A DNA stretch of 64,000 nt from Paragonimus skrjabini miyazakii (GCA_014338405.1 JTDE01000693.1:66205-130204); one strand, 5' to 3'. Positions 1-12,329 are shown, numbered from the stretch's first letter. Notes: generated by a model not told the origin, from the sequence alone. A program made the numbers and translations.

Positions 1-272
1 GATCCTGTCAACACTTGAAATTCGGTAGTTTCACGTCGTTCCGTCGTAGGCGCGCACCAATGGACACATTATTCACACGAACGATACGAATCTGTACACA
101 GAACAACCTTACAGATGTATTAGTCTTTGTCATGTCCGTACCACGATATAATGATTGCCGAGTCTGCGTCACAAACGTGAATTTCCAAAGTGATCTATCT
201 ATTTCATATTCAGTGTTATTTGCTTTTGCCAGAGTAAGATTGCCTTACTCTGTGCTGTATACACAAAACTAG
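1..272 (+). pseudogene. Penelope-like element RT, C-terminal fragment (copy 1)
   Basis: This fragment encodes the region just C-terminal to the RT palm of a Penelope-like retroelement. The frame from base 15 reads KFGSFTSFRRRRAPMDTL followed by FTRTIRICT, which fits the family pattern of a short beta segment, a basic patch, then 'L..RA.RIC'. The match was confirmed inside the window: bases 1-73 are identical to the reverse complement of 5447-5519, where the same segment follows recognisable Penelope RT motifs. Copy 1 keeps a 48-base (16-codon) in-frame segment (about 74-121) that copy 2 has lost. The frame stays open to base 272 but similarity fades after about base 170. No RT core or GIY-YIG domain is visible downstream, and the start is cut by the window edge. 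Seen: the repeat and motifs. Inferred: Penelope membership. Confidence 0.65.
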
Positions 273-285
273 ATTCGCGGTGTGT

Positions 286-3189
286 GTCAGGTTTGCAGTA
301 GGCTTTTCATTTTTTCGAGATCCCTTTATTTTTGTCTTCCAGCTCGATGCTAACAGACAGGGTTGTTCTCATACAGTGATGGTCTCTCAATAAACTTTTT
401 GCATCATTTCAGATTCATTCAATAGATCTTGTGTTGCTGACGTAATGCATTTCGAACTAACAGAATGATGACTTCGGCAGTAGTCAATTAAGGTGTCCCC
501 AGGGTGGAAACGTATTTGGATCACAAAAATGAAATATGTACAGTCACCGTTCATCTCCTGCCTCTTGGGCATTCAGAACTATGAGTAGACATAAACGGTC
601 TCTCAGATTGTTTGCTAAATGATGGTCTGAATAGCCCGTTTACGGAGTATTTATTTGTCATATAACCACCAGCAACTCTGTCGGATATTTGCGGCTGTTC
701 GTCCTCAAAGCACTTAACCGCCGTCTACAATATCCATACGTGAATTTCATCTTACTTTCTCTGACTAAAACTTGGGATGTACGCACTGTCATTGTCAAAT
801 TTCGACTGAAGCTAAATTCATTTTGACCCGTGTAGTTAAGAATAGGTTTAAATCATACGTTCAGACTAATGTGGTCAATTATAATTTGCACGAGGGGTTA
901 AGTTAGACCCCATCAACTAACATATTCCCCGATTATTGCCCTAATGGTATCCTATTGTTACAGTATGACAAAACTGTGATCTTGTTCACGTCACATCGTA
1001 TCGGTGATGATGGGCGTGTTCATTTGATTGTTTATCCTGCTTACTGCGGCACTCTTAAAGCGATTTTTATCATAAGCGTTAAAACCCATACACCTTGATA
1101 CGCTAAAGCAATATTCTAGACATGGTTTTGTCAATATTCTAATCCTGAAAAGTTGATTCTACTAGTATCGCCCGTGATTATCGGGAGGACATGTTCTACA
1201 ACTCATCAGTTCGGCTAACCACTTTTGAACCTGCTAATTTGTGTTTTCCGTCTCACTGAGTTGACGACAGAACGTGCATCAACTAACAAACAACGTGCAA
1301 TAGTTCTGATGCATTTATTGACAGCAGACCAAATGAAACTGTCCATGTATTGCAAAAGGATAAAGTCGCGTGGAAAGTAGTATTAGTGATCGATCAATAA
1401 AACCCCGCCACTTCTAACTGATTCTCCAGATAACAACATATTTTGTTAGACATTATCTTATCGTGCATAAGTGGATAATTGCAAAGGAAGACTGCCAACT
1501 ACTTGGGATGTTTGTGCGGTTGTAAACTGTACACATACGCGTTGGTGATGAATAATAATGTTTCAATTCAAATTGTGCAAACATTCAAAAATTACATTAA
1601 GCATTTTAGATGATGTTTGAACAGACAAAATGGATTCGGCTGTCAGATGTTTGACGTGGTCTAATTGGCATACTGACGTAACGTTATACAAATTCCTGTC
1701 AACTCAATGTATCCACTTTAAAAGTACGTGGATATAATTTTTAACATGAGTCGCGTATCCAGGTAACAACCACGTGCACACATTTTGTGTGTCTGCATCA
1801 GAATAGTGTAGCTGCTATTGAACTCGAAGCGGAACATCACTTAGACCACTGACTTACGTGGCATGAAGATAGATTTGCAGACAGAAGCATTTTTCGCAAG
1901 AGGTAATGGACTGGTCAACCGGTACACTTTGGAAGCTTTGTGTCTATTAGATAGAGAAGCGAGTTTGTGTGAATACTTATAGACTACGTAAAATCTCTTT
2001 GCATGAACGCATTCCTGTAGAGTGTAGTTTTCCTCACTAAGCCCCAATCCACAAAGGTGATCTTTTGTGCTTCATTCACAATATTTTTCAAATCCCGACC
2101 AATTGTCGCGTGAGTATCGCTAAAGCCCGTGTTCATACCTTGTTTCCTTTAAAAGTAATCATACAGCACCCCAATCGGACGACTGATTAAAATATTACTA
2201 AATCTCACGTATATGTCAGTCAAGCCTACTGCATTGCATCAATCAGCTTCTTTTGTCGACCCAGTATTCACACTCGACAATCTAAACACCGTTTATAAAT
2301 TTAACTGTATTTGTGGTATACCACGCGCTTGCCATAATTCGGAAGTAATTTCCTAGAGCCTCTTCCCATATGGTTCCGAAATACCGGACTACAGCAGAGA
2401 ATAATGTAATGACAAAGAAATTACACGATTTCAGTCACTAAGTAGATCATGCAAAGACATTCACTGTTTGAGTCCAACTACGAGCAGATATGTTTTAGCA
2501 TGCTTAATCGTTTGAAGTGTATAATAGGATACCCGCCTTATGGTCACAGAAACAGACGGTTGCGAACTAATAACATAACAACGATAGAGATTACTCTTTT
2601 ACTTTTCGTAAATTTACCTTCAACTCTTCATTTCTTGTCGGATTTACTTTACGTCGTTTGTTCGCCACCGAGTGATCAATACACAATGATTTACTGTTCA
2701 CCTTGATCACTAGTTGCTGATCGGTTAATCAAAACATATACACTTTACCATATACTGCTGTTATTTTTTCTTCCGTACCCAAAATCAAGTGTTGTCTACT
2801 GTGATTAATCAGACCGGTTTCTTGAAGTAAATTTTGAGTATCCGCTCTAAACACTTTGTTTAAGTGCTCATACGTTTTTTTTGGTTGGGAGATGGTAGGC
2901 CTGACTTCCCAATTATACATGGACGCATGAATTTGTTTTCTTACTGTTATGATTCGTTCTAACTGGGACACTTCAGCACGAACTTAACCACCTCCAATAA
3001 AATTACTTCAGCAACTTCAGTACATCCAGCTTCACGGAATAGCTTGCTGAACAACATCCGCTCTAAACATGTGTAAAACTAATATAGCAGAAGGCGGATG
3101 GACTAGAATTGTCCCAATTTACCTTCAGTTACACATACACAGTACACTTTGTTGTTCTCAGTTCAAATGACTACATACATCAGAACCGA
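286..3189. other. No gene recognised
   Basis: AT-rich sequence with frequent stops in all frames. The longest open frames (about 85 codons near 2449 and 80 near 2729) show no family motif or convincing splice context. It lies between the two Penelope-like fragments and could be intronic or intergenic. Confidence 0.5.
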
Positions 3190-3540
3190 TCATTTGACAT
3201 ACGGTATGTTGTTGGCGTTGCAGGCTAGAAAGCCATGGCTCAACACACCCATCTGTCCAGGAGTGATGACCGATCTCGTTAACAGAAACATACTGGAGAG
3301 GAAGAGTTCAGCAATAAGACACTGACAGGACAAATGAATGTTCGTTGGCGAACCAGCGGTATAGACTGACCATTCAGCAGTCACAGCTTGGAAGTCTATA
3401 AAGATGGCCGTGAGCCTACCTCCATGTGATAGTTTTGTATACACTCTGTGTTTGACGGTGGAACAGCAAACCACTTTCTTGTGACCACTTGATATACCCA
3501 AACATCGGTAGTAACGTCGCACTATCCCCAAGTCCAATTT
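3190..3540 (-). pseudogene. Possible reverse transcriptase relic
   Basis: A - strand frame of 115 codons contains GGRLTAIFIDFQAV, which resembles non-LTR RT motif A (hydrophobic-hydrophobic-D-F-x-x-A-F). About 42 codons later comes ITPGQMGVLSHGFLACNA, which could be a decayed motif B (usual form G-V-R-Q-G-C-x-L-S-P). Order and spacing are roughly right. No YxDD motif or flanking endonuclease was found, and the conserved residues after the motif A aspartate are not the usual ones. The match is suggestive only. It could also be a chance open frame, because it is one of the longer ones in a stop-rich region. Confidence 0.3.
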
Positions 3541-5159
3541 CGACTAGTAACTACTGATTGCATTAAAAGCCGTTAAGTTGGACCGTTGTAAAACTACCAT
3601 CACTCCGCTAGAACCATCCAAATGTGATTTTAATCACAACTGTTGGCAAGTTAGTAAAACACATGCAAGTCTGAATTCCCGAAGGTTTCAACATGCATAC
3701 CTCACGAAAGCAAGAACTCAACTGACATGATCATTTTTTGACAGCTGAATCAAGATTACAGGTCTCCCTCAAAAATAATATAGACGGTCTATCAAAAATC
3801 GAGTATTTGGCAAATTTCAAGTTGAACGCCACGCACATTTTAACGTAGACATGTGGGTTTTACAGTCATCCATTATCTAAAAAGTGCAGTATACTGACAA
3901 GCTTTTCTTTTGTAGGAGCTCACTACAGAGACAAGCGGAAAGATTGTCCATTATTCAAATATAACATTGGTTCAGAGTATACTTACATCACTCTGATGAT
4001 GCCTAAGGTGAAGCCAGTGACATAAAAATCATGATAGTATTGCCAGAGTCCAGACTTGGTTTTGGTAAATATATAGCAAGTTCGAAACTCGAATCTTGTG
4101 CTTTCTTTCGGAAGAAGCTAAGTATGAGTTAAGATTGAATGTACGTAACATGAGTGGATGGTGTTCAACTTGTTTATGCCGCTACAATACAGCATAAACG
4201 GACCGGCTAACTGACCGCACACAGCACAACTGCATACTGCTGACTGATTTACCGAATTACGATTCGACCGAATGAGTGCCCATCACCACGTGCTCAACTC
4301 GGACATTACGACCTGGACAGAGAGAGTTGACGACAGAATCTGTGAATAACGGTAAATCTTTCACAGTTGTGCAAACGTTGTGTATACCAAATTTGTGTCG
4401 GAAGCAATAATGTAAATGACGGTGATACGGCAGTTGCTGATTAATTCCGCTCGGTAAAGGTATTCCGCTCCACACCATTTGTTCCCAATACCTTTCTCAC
4501 AAAAATGCTAGCAACAAAGATTGTTCATGTCGGACGAACATAACCTATCTGAAATCCATTGGCTGGATATTGCTTGCGTAGCACAGATAAAAAAAATCCT
4601 AGGCACACTGAAAGGAAACTTTGTCGCGATAGCACCATACGACCGTCTAGGGTAGCTCTGACGCCTGTAACATATTATGCCGGTCCAGCAGTGTCTGGCC
4701 AGGTAAGCATCATATAACTTCTGAAGCGGACTTTCGTCAGCAATCAATCGGACTTGCAGTAACCGAGCTTTGTTTTCAGTGGTCTGATTAACTCGCGAGT
4801 AAGGCTTGTGAGATTAGCTTTCCCCTCAACGTTTTTTCTGCCCACGGTGCTGTGAAACATTATCTAAAGAAACAGGTATCCCACTGTGATTTACGAAGCA
4901 TGATTCACCAAACTATCCCGCTAGAAAAATGCAGTTTTCTTAAGTTTCATAGAAGTCGACAACATCAACTATTTCCGTAGCTTTCTTGCGCGGCTAACAC
5001 GAGAAAAATATAGAAAGATGTCAATTTTAACATCGTCAAACTTCTTTCGTTAGAACGCCGACTGAAGCGCCATTGTTACTCTTAAATATCGCGTTAATAT
5101 TTTCAGTACACAAGAGGCTCATCCACATACAATGATTCAGTAGAATTATGAATGTTTGT
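3541..5159. other. No gene recognised
   Basis: AT-rich, stop-rich DNA lying downstream, in element orientation, of the - strand Penelope-like relic. A GIY-YIG endonuclease domain would be expected here if the element were longer, but I could not find one. Short frames at 4257-4478 and 4508-4747 match nothing I know. Confidence 0.45.
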
Positions 5160-6590
5160 ATAAGCTTCACTTAACAATCAAAACCAACAGGCTGAGGTTC
5201 CTCGATTTGAGGCATAAACAATTTCTCATTTGGAAAAAGTACAAAAATATCAGCTGTGCTGAATTTGTTAAACCAAACGTATTTGTCTTGAGTGAAGACA
5301 GTAAAACACTACAGAAGGCAACTCGGTACAAACCTACTTTTCTACTGCGACGATATTCTCTTTGGGTGGCGGTTCCTGACAAACATGTATTCATGTAAAC
5401 CAACTGACGGCAACCATTACATAGTAGTACGGACATGACAAAGAATAATAATGTGTCCATTGGTGCGCGCCTACGACGGAACGACGTGAAACTACCGAAT
5501 TTCAAGTGTTGACAGGATCACGTGAATTTTCCATGGACAGTTCATGCAATAAAGTCATCTTCCCAAACGCCGATGAGTTTGTCTACAAACGGTAAACAAT
5601 TATCAGTATCAACTTCACACGTCAGATTGAAGTTGAGATATCAACTGTTTAATCGCATCACAGAACTGAATATCGTCTATTTGGAGCGGCTGACCATCCA
5701 TGCTATCGGTGTAGTATTTGTAACATGGAAAACCTAATATATCCGCTGTTAACACTTGCTCAATCCTTGCCATGAAAATGTTTACTGATATGGGTCCCAT
5801 TTGAGTTTCCATGGCTACTCCGTCTAATCGTTGGCGGCACCAGGTAAGGAAACGAAAACCGACATTCTCAATACATAATAGTAAACGTTCTCTCCCAGTA
5901 TCAATCGAGAGAGGTCAAGTAATATGATTTATTTCAATGAAATCACAATTGTAACGGATTATCTCATACAACGGAACACTTGTGGACGATGACTGAATGT
6001 CTAGGATGCACAACGCCTCATTAGCAAGATTGATGTTGGCTAGATCGCTGATCAATTTGGAAGCAACAGTTAAGGAGTGAAGCTGCCATTTTGTTTCAGT
6101 GGAATCAGAGCGGTGACTAGCCAGCGTTTGAACATTCGAGGTGGGTGATTTGGTATGGCCGGAATAGATTTAAATGATATTCCGGACTTGCGTGTCTCGG
6201 GGAGGCTGTTCGGTTGAGGTGTCGCAGATCTCTGAGATTTAAGTGTTTTATACGTCACCCCATAAACTATAGGTGGTTGTAAGTGTGGTTGGAATCGTCG
6301 TCCTGCGGGGTCTCCAACTCAAGTTACATTGTCCATTGTGTCTATTTGTCAAACTGTCGTTCTGTCATCTAGTGATGACAACATCATCTGCATATATACG
6401 CATCTCTGTCAGAAGTGACGTTCCCAGTGTCATATGCTACATTTTTGACTTAAGTTCTCTTAATGATCGCTGCTGTTGCTTCGTGATGGCACAGCACCCG
6501 TTGACCGGAATCATGATGAATCCATCAGCCAGATCAGTGAGTTCAGTTTTGAGCCAGCCTTGGTTGTCAGCAGTAGTTGACTAAAGATCT
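5160..6590 (-). mobile_element. Penelope-like retroelement relic (RT domain, copy 2)
   Basis: A - strand series of broken frames follows the Penelope RT order. From high to low coordinates: a weak N-terminal segment near 6500-6540; LPETRKSGISFKSIPAIP and KRWLVTALIPL (about 6110-6210; family form LPKTHKPG.P.RPI); LDIQSSSTSVPLYEII (about 5956-6015, motif A, aspartate kept); LLLCIENVGFRF then DGVAMETQMGPISVNIFMA (about 5763-5905; family form DGVAMGSP.GP..A.I.M); CYKYYTDSMDG (near 5700-5730, motif C, YVDD decayed to YTDS); DTDNCLPFVDKL (near 5570); FRRRRAPMDTL (near 5460); and KVGLYRVAFC (near 5310). Frame changes and stops separate several blocks and the second catalytic aspartate is lost, so the element is dead. 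A GIY-YIG domain was not found downstream. The family assignment rests on several motifs in the right order and is fairly secure. Confidence 0.8.
5447..5519 (-). repeat. 73-bp segment identical to window bases 1-73 (inverted)
   Basis: The reverse complement of these bases equals window positions 1-73 exactly. It is the part of the Penelope-like coding region around FTSFRRRRAPMDTL. The two copies then differ by a 48-base in-frame deletion in this copy, after which similarity resumes at lower identity. Confidence 0.9.
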
Positions 6591-8719
6591 GATAATTGAT
6601 CAACTTGATTATCAAGCTGACCTTCAGCGTGAACACGATTAGACCTGTTTAGGCCTTGTGTGTTCGGAAAGTTATCTTCGTGAAGCTCACTGTGTTTCGG
6701 GTTTAGTGAGCCTTCCCAACCCATTGATTGGATATTCACTCTAGCTCTCACCTATTTGATATATAAGCCGTTTCATGTCACTGTAAATCTGACACTGATG
6801 AGTCACTGTGAAATGCTTGCATCGATCACTCTACATGTTCTAACTGGTTTTGCAAACATAAATCCGTTTGCATGTTATACACCAAACGCTGAAACGTTCG
6901 TCTTTCTGAAGGAACTCAAGTGGTCTTTTCAGTGCAACCTCCTTCTGGAATTTGGCTGTTTCATTCAACTGCCTCATATATATATAATTACCGTTAGCCT
7001 CAGTCATACCCCACGCACCTGGACTAGTCAGTCAACCTAACGTCAGTCATTACATTCAATCGACTGAGCGGTGCGGGTCGATTGATTATGAGCAGTCCAA
7101 CTTACGGATGGTGTTGACATGCTGCGGTAGATAGGAGTTAAGTGTGAAATACACGTTCTGTGACATTTTAGTGTGGTTGGTATTTTTCATGTTTTGGCAC
7201 AGTGTACTCATCTGTATATACTACGCTTATTCAAACATTGAGTTCCTGGCACGTGACAAGTGAGTTGTGTTGTCTATGGAAGTGTTTACACTAGTCTACT
7301 CATAAGCGATCGGAGTTACGAATGCTGATAACTAGCATCGATGAATAATACCCATTTGTGGCTCATCCACAAGAAGTAAACATCCATTCAAACTCAGGTT
7401 GATTATGGTTTCTTGGAGTTTGGTTGACAGTGTCATTGGTACACATGAGCTCAAATAAATCTGCAATGGATCCGCAAATCAAATTGGAGGCACGGACAAG
7501 CCACGTTTCAGATCAGCTTCTGTGAATTTCCTTAAACTTCAGTCAGGACATCATGGTCCACCCATTGTGTGTGTGTGTGTGTGTGTAAAACATCGTGAAC
7601 ACTAACGTGTTTTGTGATGTCCATGCAGTTCCCGTTAAATAAAATTAAACCTGACTTACCTAGGTGTTATTCGAGTAGCCGAATGAGATTCACTCACTGC
7701 CGCTCATTATTGGGTGACTATACCATTCCAATTGGACGTTGGGGGTAATCTCAATGACCGAATATCTTCCCTCACTTCCGAGTTTTCCGTTCGGTGTGTG
7801 AATTTGTCGGGAGTTTTTTGAACTCGAGAGCGTTTAATGTCTTCCCGGCAGACATAAAGAATAGAGGATGACAACTTTCCTATCGGCAGGCAAGCTACAT
7901 CGACGTAAGGAAGTCCGATTCCAGTAATGCATAGATAATTATCACACATCTCACACTCTGATTTAATCACTGGCCTGTGAGATCAAAACGGTAGGTGCTG
8001 AGGTATAAAGAACTTGGGAGATTATTACTAGCCTCAATCTAATGACGAGCACTGCATGCATTTATCTGTACTATTCCCATTCGGCTATGTTGTGACAGCT
8101 AGAGCTCAGTGATCTCATGTATAGATTCAAATATTTCTCGTTAACGCAGCAAACACGTCGTAATGATGGTGTAGTGTTATTAAGCAAAATGGACCTATCC
8201 GGCTAAACAATTGAATTGGTCTTGTCGCGTATTACCGGAAGGATCCAGTTCACACGACATGCGAACAGAAATGATAATGTTCACCAGCACATTTTTCGCC
8301 TCAGTTTGGTCTGTGTTCTATTAAGCACAGTTTTCATTGCAATGGCGATATTTCACAACACTTGCGAATCTCACTGAATACGTCGAAGAATTCTCTATTG
8401 GCCATACATCATGAATGCTTATGTCTTCGTTTGGGTGAATCACACTTATACAACTGTTGAGTGAAATAATTCAGTTTCAACAAAGGATGATTTTTAACGA
8501 AGTTCCTTCCTGCTGCGGATTGCCAACTGATCAATTACTGGGGTTAGAGAATTCCATTTACTTATTGATAGAACGTCTAATGTCTCAGTTTTTCAATGGA
8601 AAACGATCAAACTGACCTGCAAATTCATTCCTACACGCGCCCGATAACAGTAACACAAATACTTCTCCTCCGGTCATATTTCTGCTCATCCAAAATCCGA
8701 TTTTCCATTCCGAATCGAA
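6591..8719. other. No gene recognised; 5' side of the Penelope-like relic
   Basis: This is upstream of the - strand Penelope-like relic. Apart from a dinucleotide repeat and a weak hammerhead-like string near 6773-6812, I see no coding or structural feature. The 94-codon frame near 6756-7040 has no recognisable motif. Confidence 0.45.
7566..7586. repeat. (TG)n microsatellite
   Basis: Ten and a half uninterrupted TG units. Confidence 0.95.
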
Positions 8720-8860
8720 ATGCGTTTCGTTGTACATAGTACTATCATCCTTCTGATCTTATTGTTTATTATAAAAACCACGCTAACGGATTGTCTTGGT
8801 ATTCCGAAGCTTCCGTTCTATGGACATAATGCCGAGTTCATTTGGTGGTGGGCTCTCCAA
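8720..8860 (+). CDS. Candidate first exon with signal peptide
   Basis: An ATG at 8720 opens a frame beginning MRFVVHSTIILLILLFII, then a short polar stretch and TDC. It has a positively charged N-terminus, a run of about 12 hydrophobic residues and a plausible cleavage region near residues 22-24, as in a secretory signal or N-terminal anchor. A possible donor, GAG|GTTAAC, follows near 8864, and the frame itself runs on to 9007. No downstream exon was found and the mature part matches nothing I know. In AT-rich DNA, hydrophobic runs arise easily by chance, so this is a weak call. Confidence 0.22.
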
Positions 8861-9278
8861 ATGAGGTTAACTTCAGCCAACACACACACTAATACGAAAC
8901 GTTTTACATTAATTTGGTATATTCCCAGACAGTATAACTCGGTAACCTATGGAAACTCAGTGTTGTCCGGTTGTACATATATGTGCTCTGACCGCAGAAG
9001 TAATTGACACATCTGACTTACCTCATGTATCTCAAAGTTGCAGCAGGATTGCAGATTTAGATAGGGAAACTGATGGTTTCAGCATTGTTAACAACGGCTG
9101 ATCTATCGGTTCTGGCGTGTCGGCCCGCATGTGGGACCACGCATGTGTAACGCAAATGACTGATCTGCAGATGGCGTTCTGCAACCATGTTCACCCGGAT
9201 ACATGGGAGACAGACAACAACATGGTTACTGCCTACTCAACAATCACCGCAGAGCTGTTGTGTAGTATGATGTCAGTT
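8861..9278. other. No gene recognised
   Basis: Nothing beyond open-frame continuation was seen before the CA repeat and short repeat copy that follow. Confidence 0.4.
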
Positions 9279-9292
9279 ACACACACACACAC
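9279..9292. repeat. (AC)7 microsatellite
   Basis: Seven AC units directly abut the 5' end of the short interspersed repeat at 9293. Confidence 0.9.
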
Positions 9293-9441
9293 GGTTGGCG
9301 GTATCCGAAACGGATTAGCCTGTCGCAGTGACCGGAGCCAAAGGACGCCTGCGCTTTTAACCATCACGACGAGTAGCTTGCGCTGCACCACTTGCCGTTC
9401 CACTCACACACCACGCAGTATAGCCGGTGTACTCCCGAAGG
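9293..9441 (+). mobile_element. Short interspersed repeat, copy 1
   Basis: This segment matches 21609-21753 on the same strand at high identity, from GGTTGGCGG through CACTCACACACCACG to CCCGAAGG, with small indels. It is non-coding and clearly more GC-rich than its surroundings. A conserved internal core GCTTGCGCTGCACCACTTGC can pair with the preceding GCAAGTGG in copy 2; that stem is weaker here. No tRNA A/B boxes are evident, so whether it is a SINE or a non-autonomous tail of a larger element is unresolved. No target-site duplication was found for this copy. Confidence 0.75.
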
Positions 9442-9466
9442 AGTAAGACCAGTAGGTGTGTGAGTG
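9401..9466. repeat. 12-bp inverted repeat (hairpin) at the end of repeat copy 1
   Basis: CACTCACACACC at 9401-9412 is the exact reverse complement of GGTGTGTGAGTG at 9455-9466, with a 42-base loop. The left half lies in the short repeat and the right half just outside the part shared with copy 2, which may be truncated. Confidence 0.7.
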
Positions 9467-12329
9467 ACGCATTTTTGTCCAGCCGGCCAATGTTCACTTG
9501 ACAATTGAAGGAAACCTTTATCTCTCGGAAACTACACAAATAGACTGTAATGACAAGATCAAGACGAGGAATAAAGATATGTCAAATGTAATACAAGAAG
9601 CATTTTTGCATTCTAGACAGGATAAGCATGAAGAACAAAGTTCAAAGTTTAAAAGCGAAAAAGAACAGGCAACCAATTCATCATGCAATACGTCAAGAGA
9701 GCTGACGAAATGAATGAGTAGAAGATGCATGGGACATGCTTTTTATTTTAATGGGTGTTCCTAATTGGAGATTACTGACCATCAGTCTGCTAGTCAGTAA
9801 ATTGTCTTCTGCACAGTGTTGACGAACAAGGAATACCGTTGAGACTCTCCAGCTCCAAAACATGTTGATGACTATTATCCAGTAGTTAGGAAATCAAAAG
9901 AGACGTCAGGTAATGTTGCATTATGGTAGGTGAATTAACAATCGAGAATTTTCCTACTGATCACTAGACTATGGTGGAGCCTCATCATTCGTAGCATGAC
10001 CACGTGACAACTGACCATGAACAGGAATATAATTTCGGCATACGGAAAGAGGAGAATGTGGTAACTCACACCACGCTCGTGAAAGCCAATGCGGTCGTAA
10101 CTTTTGGTGACAAGACTGTAGTACTTGTAGTCAGTACAGTGTGTGACAGTGGAAAGCATCCAAGTCGAGTTGATGGGTCAGAACACGGGACATACTCACG
10201 ATGTTGTCTTAAATCTGGTCTACAATCTGTCCCATATATATCAGACTTCTGTATTTCGACCATGGTTTCGACGATTTCGTTTAGGTCTACTCGGTCTTTT
10301 AAACGAGATGATTCTTTTCGAAAGTGGCTGATTGGGAAGTCTGTGAGAATGCGACGTTTGCGATCAATTGTGAGTGATGTTCAATCTACATGAAATCCAG
10401 AGTTCCCTACTACTCATCATTGATCACGAAGTAGTCATTCCTGCTAAAAACGATAGCATATATTTCGACCGATTTGGAAACGCCGAGATTCGTGGGAATG
10501 ACCGGTTATATGCAGACATCACACCACTCGAATAATGACGAGTGGCCTTTGCAGGTGTGTGTCTAACGCAGTTTACTATAAGCTAGCACTAGTTCCAAAC
10601 ATCACATACGTTCCTGTTCACGTGGTGCCCTGTTCTCTGAATCACACCTGTTCCGAGATTGGTCATCTAACTGTATGTTACCTGACTGCATTCAAAACTG
10701 CCGTTTTCATTGGATTACAAACACTGATTCAAATCATGTTGTCGTTTTGTCCTCAACTTCAACGAGCAACGACCTCAGCGATCGTAACCGCGGGCTGTCG
10801 GAAACTGATCAGGCAATCGGTATCAGGCGTGTCTGATGTGGAACTATATTTGTTCTAACCTCGATGATGCGAACAACTGTTACCTCGAAATTTCGGAAGA
10901 CCTTTACACAGCAGGTGGTATTTCAGTGACAAACTTGTTCCCGAATTAGACAACCATTGTATCCCAGATATGTTATTGTAACAGTGTGATGCATTTGTCG
11001 TTGTTGTTGTTGTTCCTATAACAAGTTAGGATGGAATTTACCTGAACAGTTCAGGCGTACCTCATCGTGATGAAGAAGTTAAATAATTGCAACACGGTTT
11101 GCGCTAGAACGATAGCAGATCCTCGCAGCTCATTCACACCACTGGTCTAGGGTATATGTCTGTCAGTGATCCTAACAGCGAGGCAGACGACAAACTCGTC
11201 CATAATAAGTCCGTAGGATTTCACTGCTGGGTGTAACACGTTGAGGACCGAGTCAGCTGACCTGTAGCCCCTACCGTGTTATATTAACTAACTTGCAATG
11301 TAGTATTCTGGTAGCTAGATTTAGGACCAATTATCAAAGCTGAGTTCCGCAAATGAATTTTGGCTTTCAAACGCCATAATACTGTAGGCATAAATACTCT
11401 TGTTTCGGTAATTTTAAGAAAGGTGTGAGGTTGTAATACTGGATTTGACTCAGTTGTTTCAACTTGTGCGCACGACCGAAATTATATCCGTGTGCTGAAG
11501 TTACACAACAACAGTTTCCATATTCAACGGTTGGTTCAGGACCTTGTGCGATACTGCTCAGATTATCCGGTCGTTTCGAGAGACAACGCAGTACCAGTCC
11601 TCCTAAATCTAGTCGATGATCCCTCCAAGTTGAAATCACAGAAATCATCGGACAGTTGAGTAATATTTCGATTAGGGCTAAGTGGATATTTTGACCATCT
11701 TAGTTTACGTTTGATGACTCGCAGCGGGTGACTCGAACATTTAAGCAGAGAAGGAGGTTGGAAGCCAATGTTCGGTTGCAATTGTCAGGTGAATCCAATC
11801 TCTCAATCTACAGATATTCACATATTTGGATCTTCCGACCACGTGCCAGAGATGGTTGGTAATCTTTTGTCACATCGGCCACATTCTGTGGATGAATCGG
11901 CCCAGCGGCGTGAGGTGTGAGTTGAACATGTGATCACTGGGTTTAGGGAAATGAAGACATCCAGTGGAGGGTTAGTCACATTATGGTGGGTTCATCTTCT
12001 CGATTGAGGTTCTCGTGACTCAAAGGGTCTGTGATTGGAGACTGCGGGTGAGATGGCGGTTAGTAGATCATGGTGGCTTGAATGCAACCACTGTTTGGCC
12101 GAATTATCTGGAAAGTAGTAGTAGTCAATGGTGAAGCAATGAAAGTCTCAACGAAGCTGTCTTGTTGATGCTGAGTTGTTTGTTTGCATGGTTTTGGCAC
12201 CTTGACCCCAGATATTTGAGTTTGGGTTTGAGTGTTGTCGAGAACTAGGTCATATTCATTCCAAGGCCTTTTCTAATTCATTATCGGGTGTTCGTCCTTT
12301 TTCATGGTTGTGTGGCAGTGAAATATTTG
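9467..12329. other. No gene recognised
   Basis: AT-rich DNA. The longest frame is 129 codons on + at 10004-10393. It overlaps other open frames on both strands and has no known motif, so I do not call it a gene. A (GTT)5 run lies at 11000-11014. Frames at 10535-10858 and 11367-11781 also lack family signals. Confidence 0.4.
11000..11014. repeat. (GTT)5 microsatellite
   Basis: Five GTT units. Confidence 0.85.

Noticed and set aside
4257..4747. GIY-YIG endonuclease of the Penelope-like relic
   Set aside because: No GIY or YIG pair or following arginine and glutamate pattern could be read in any - frame.
1..5520. A 5.5-kb DNA transposon with terminal inverted repeats
   Set aside because: The inverted ends turned out to be coding segments of two Penelope-like fragments in opposite orientation; no transposase lies between them.
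10004..10393. Open frame of 129 codons on +
   Set aside because: Overlaps open frames in another + frame and on -, with no motif or convincing splice borders.
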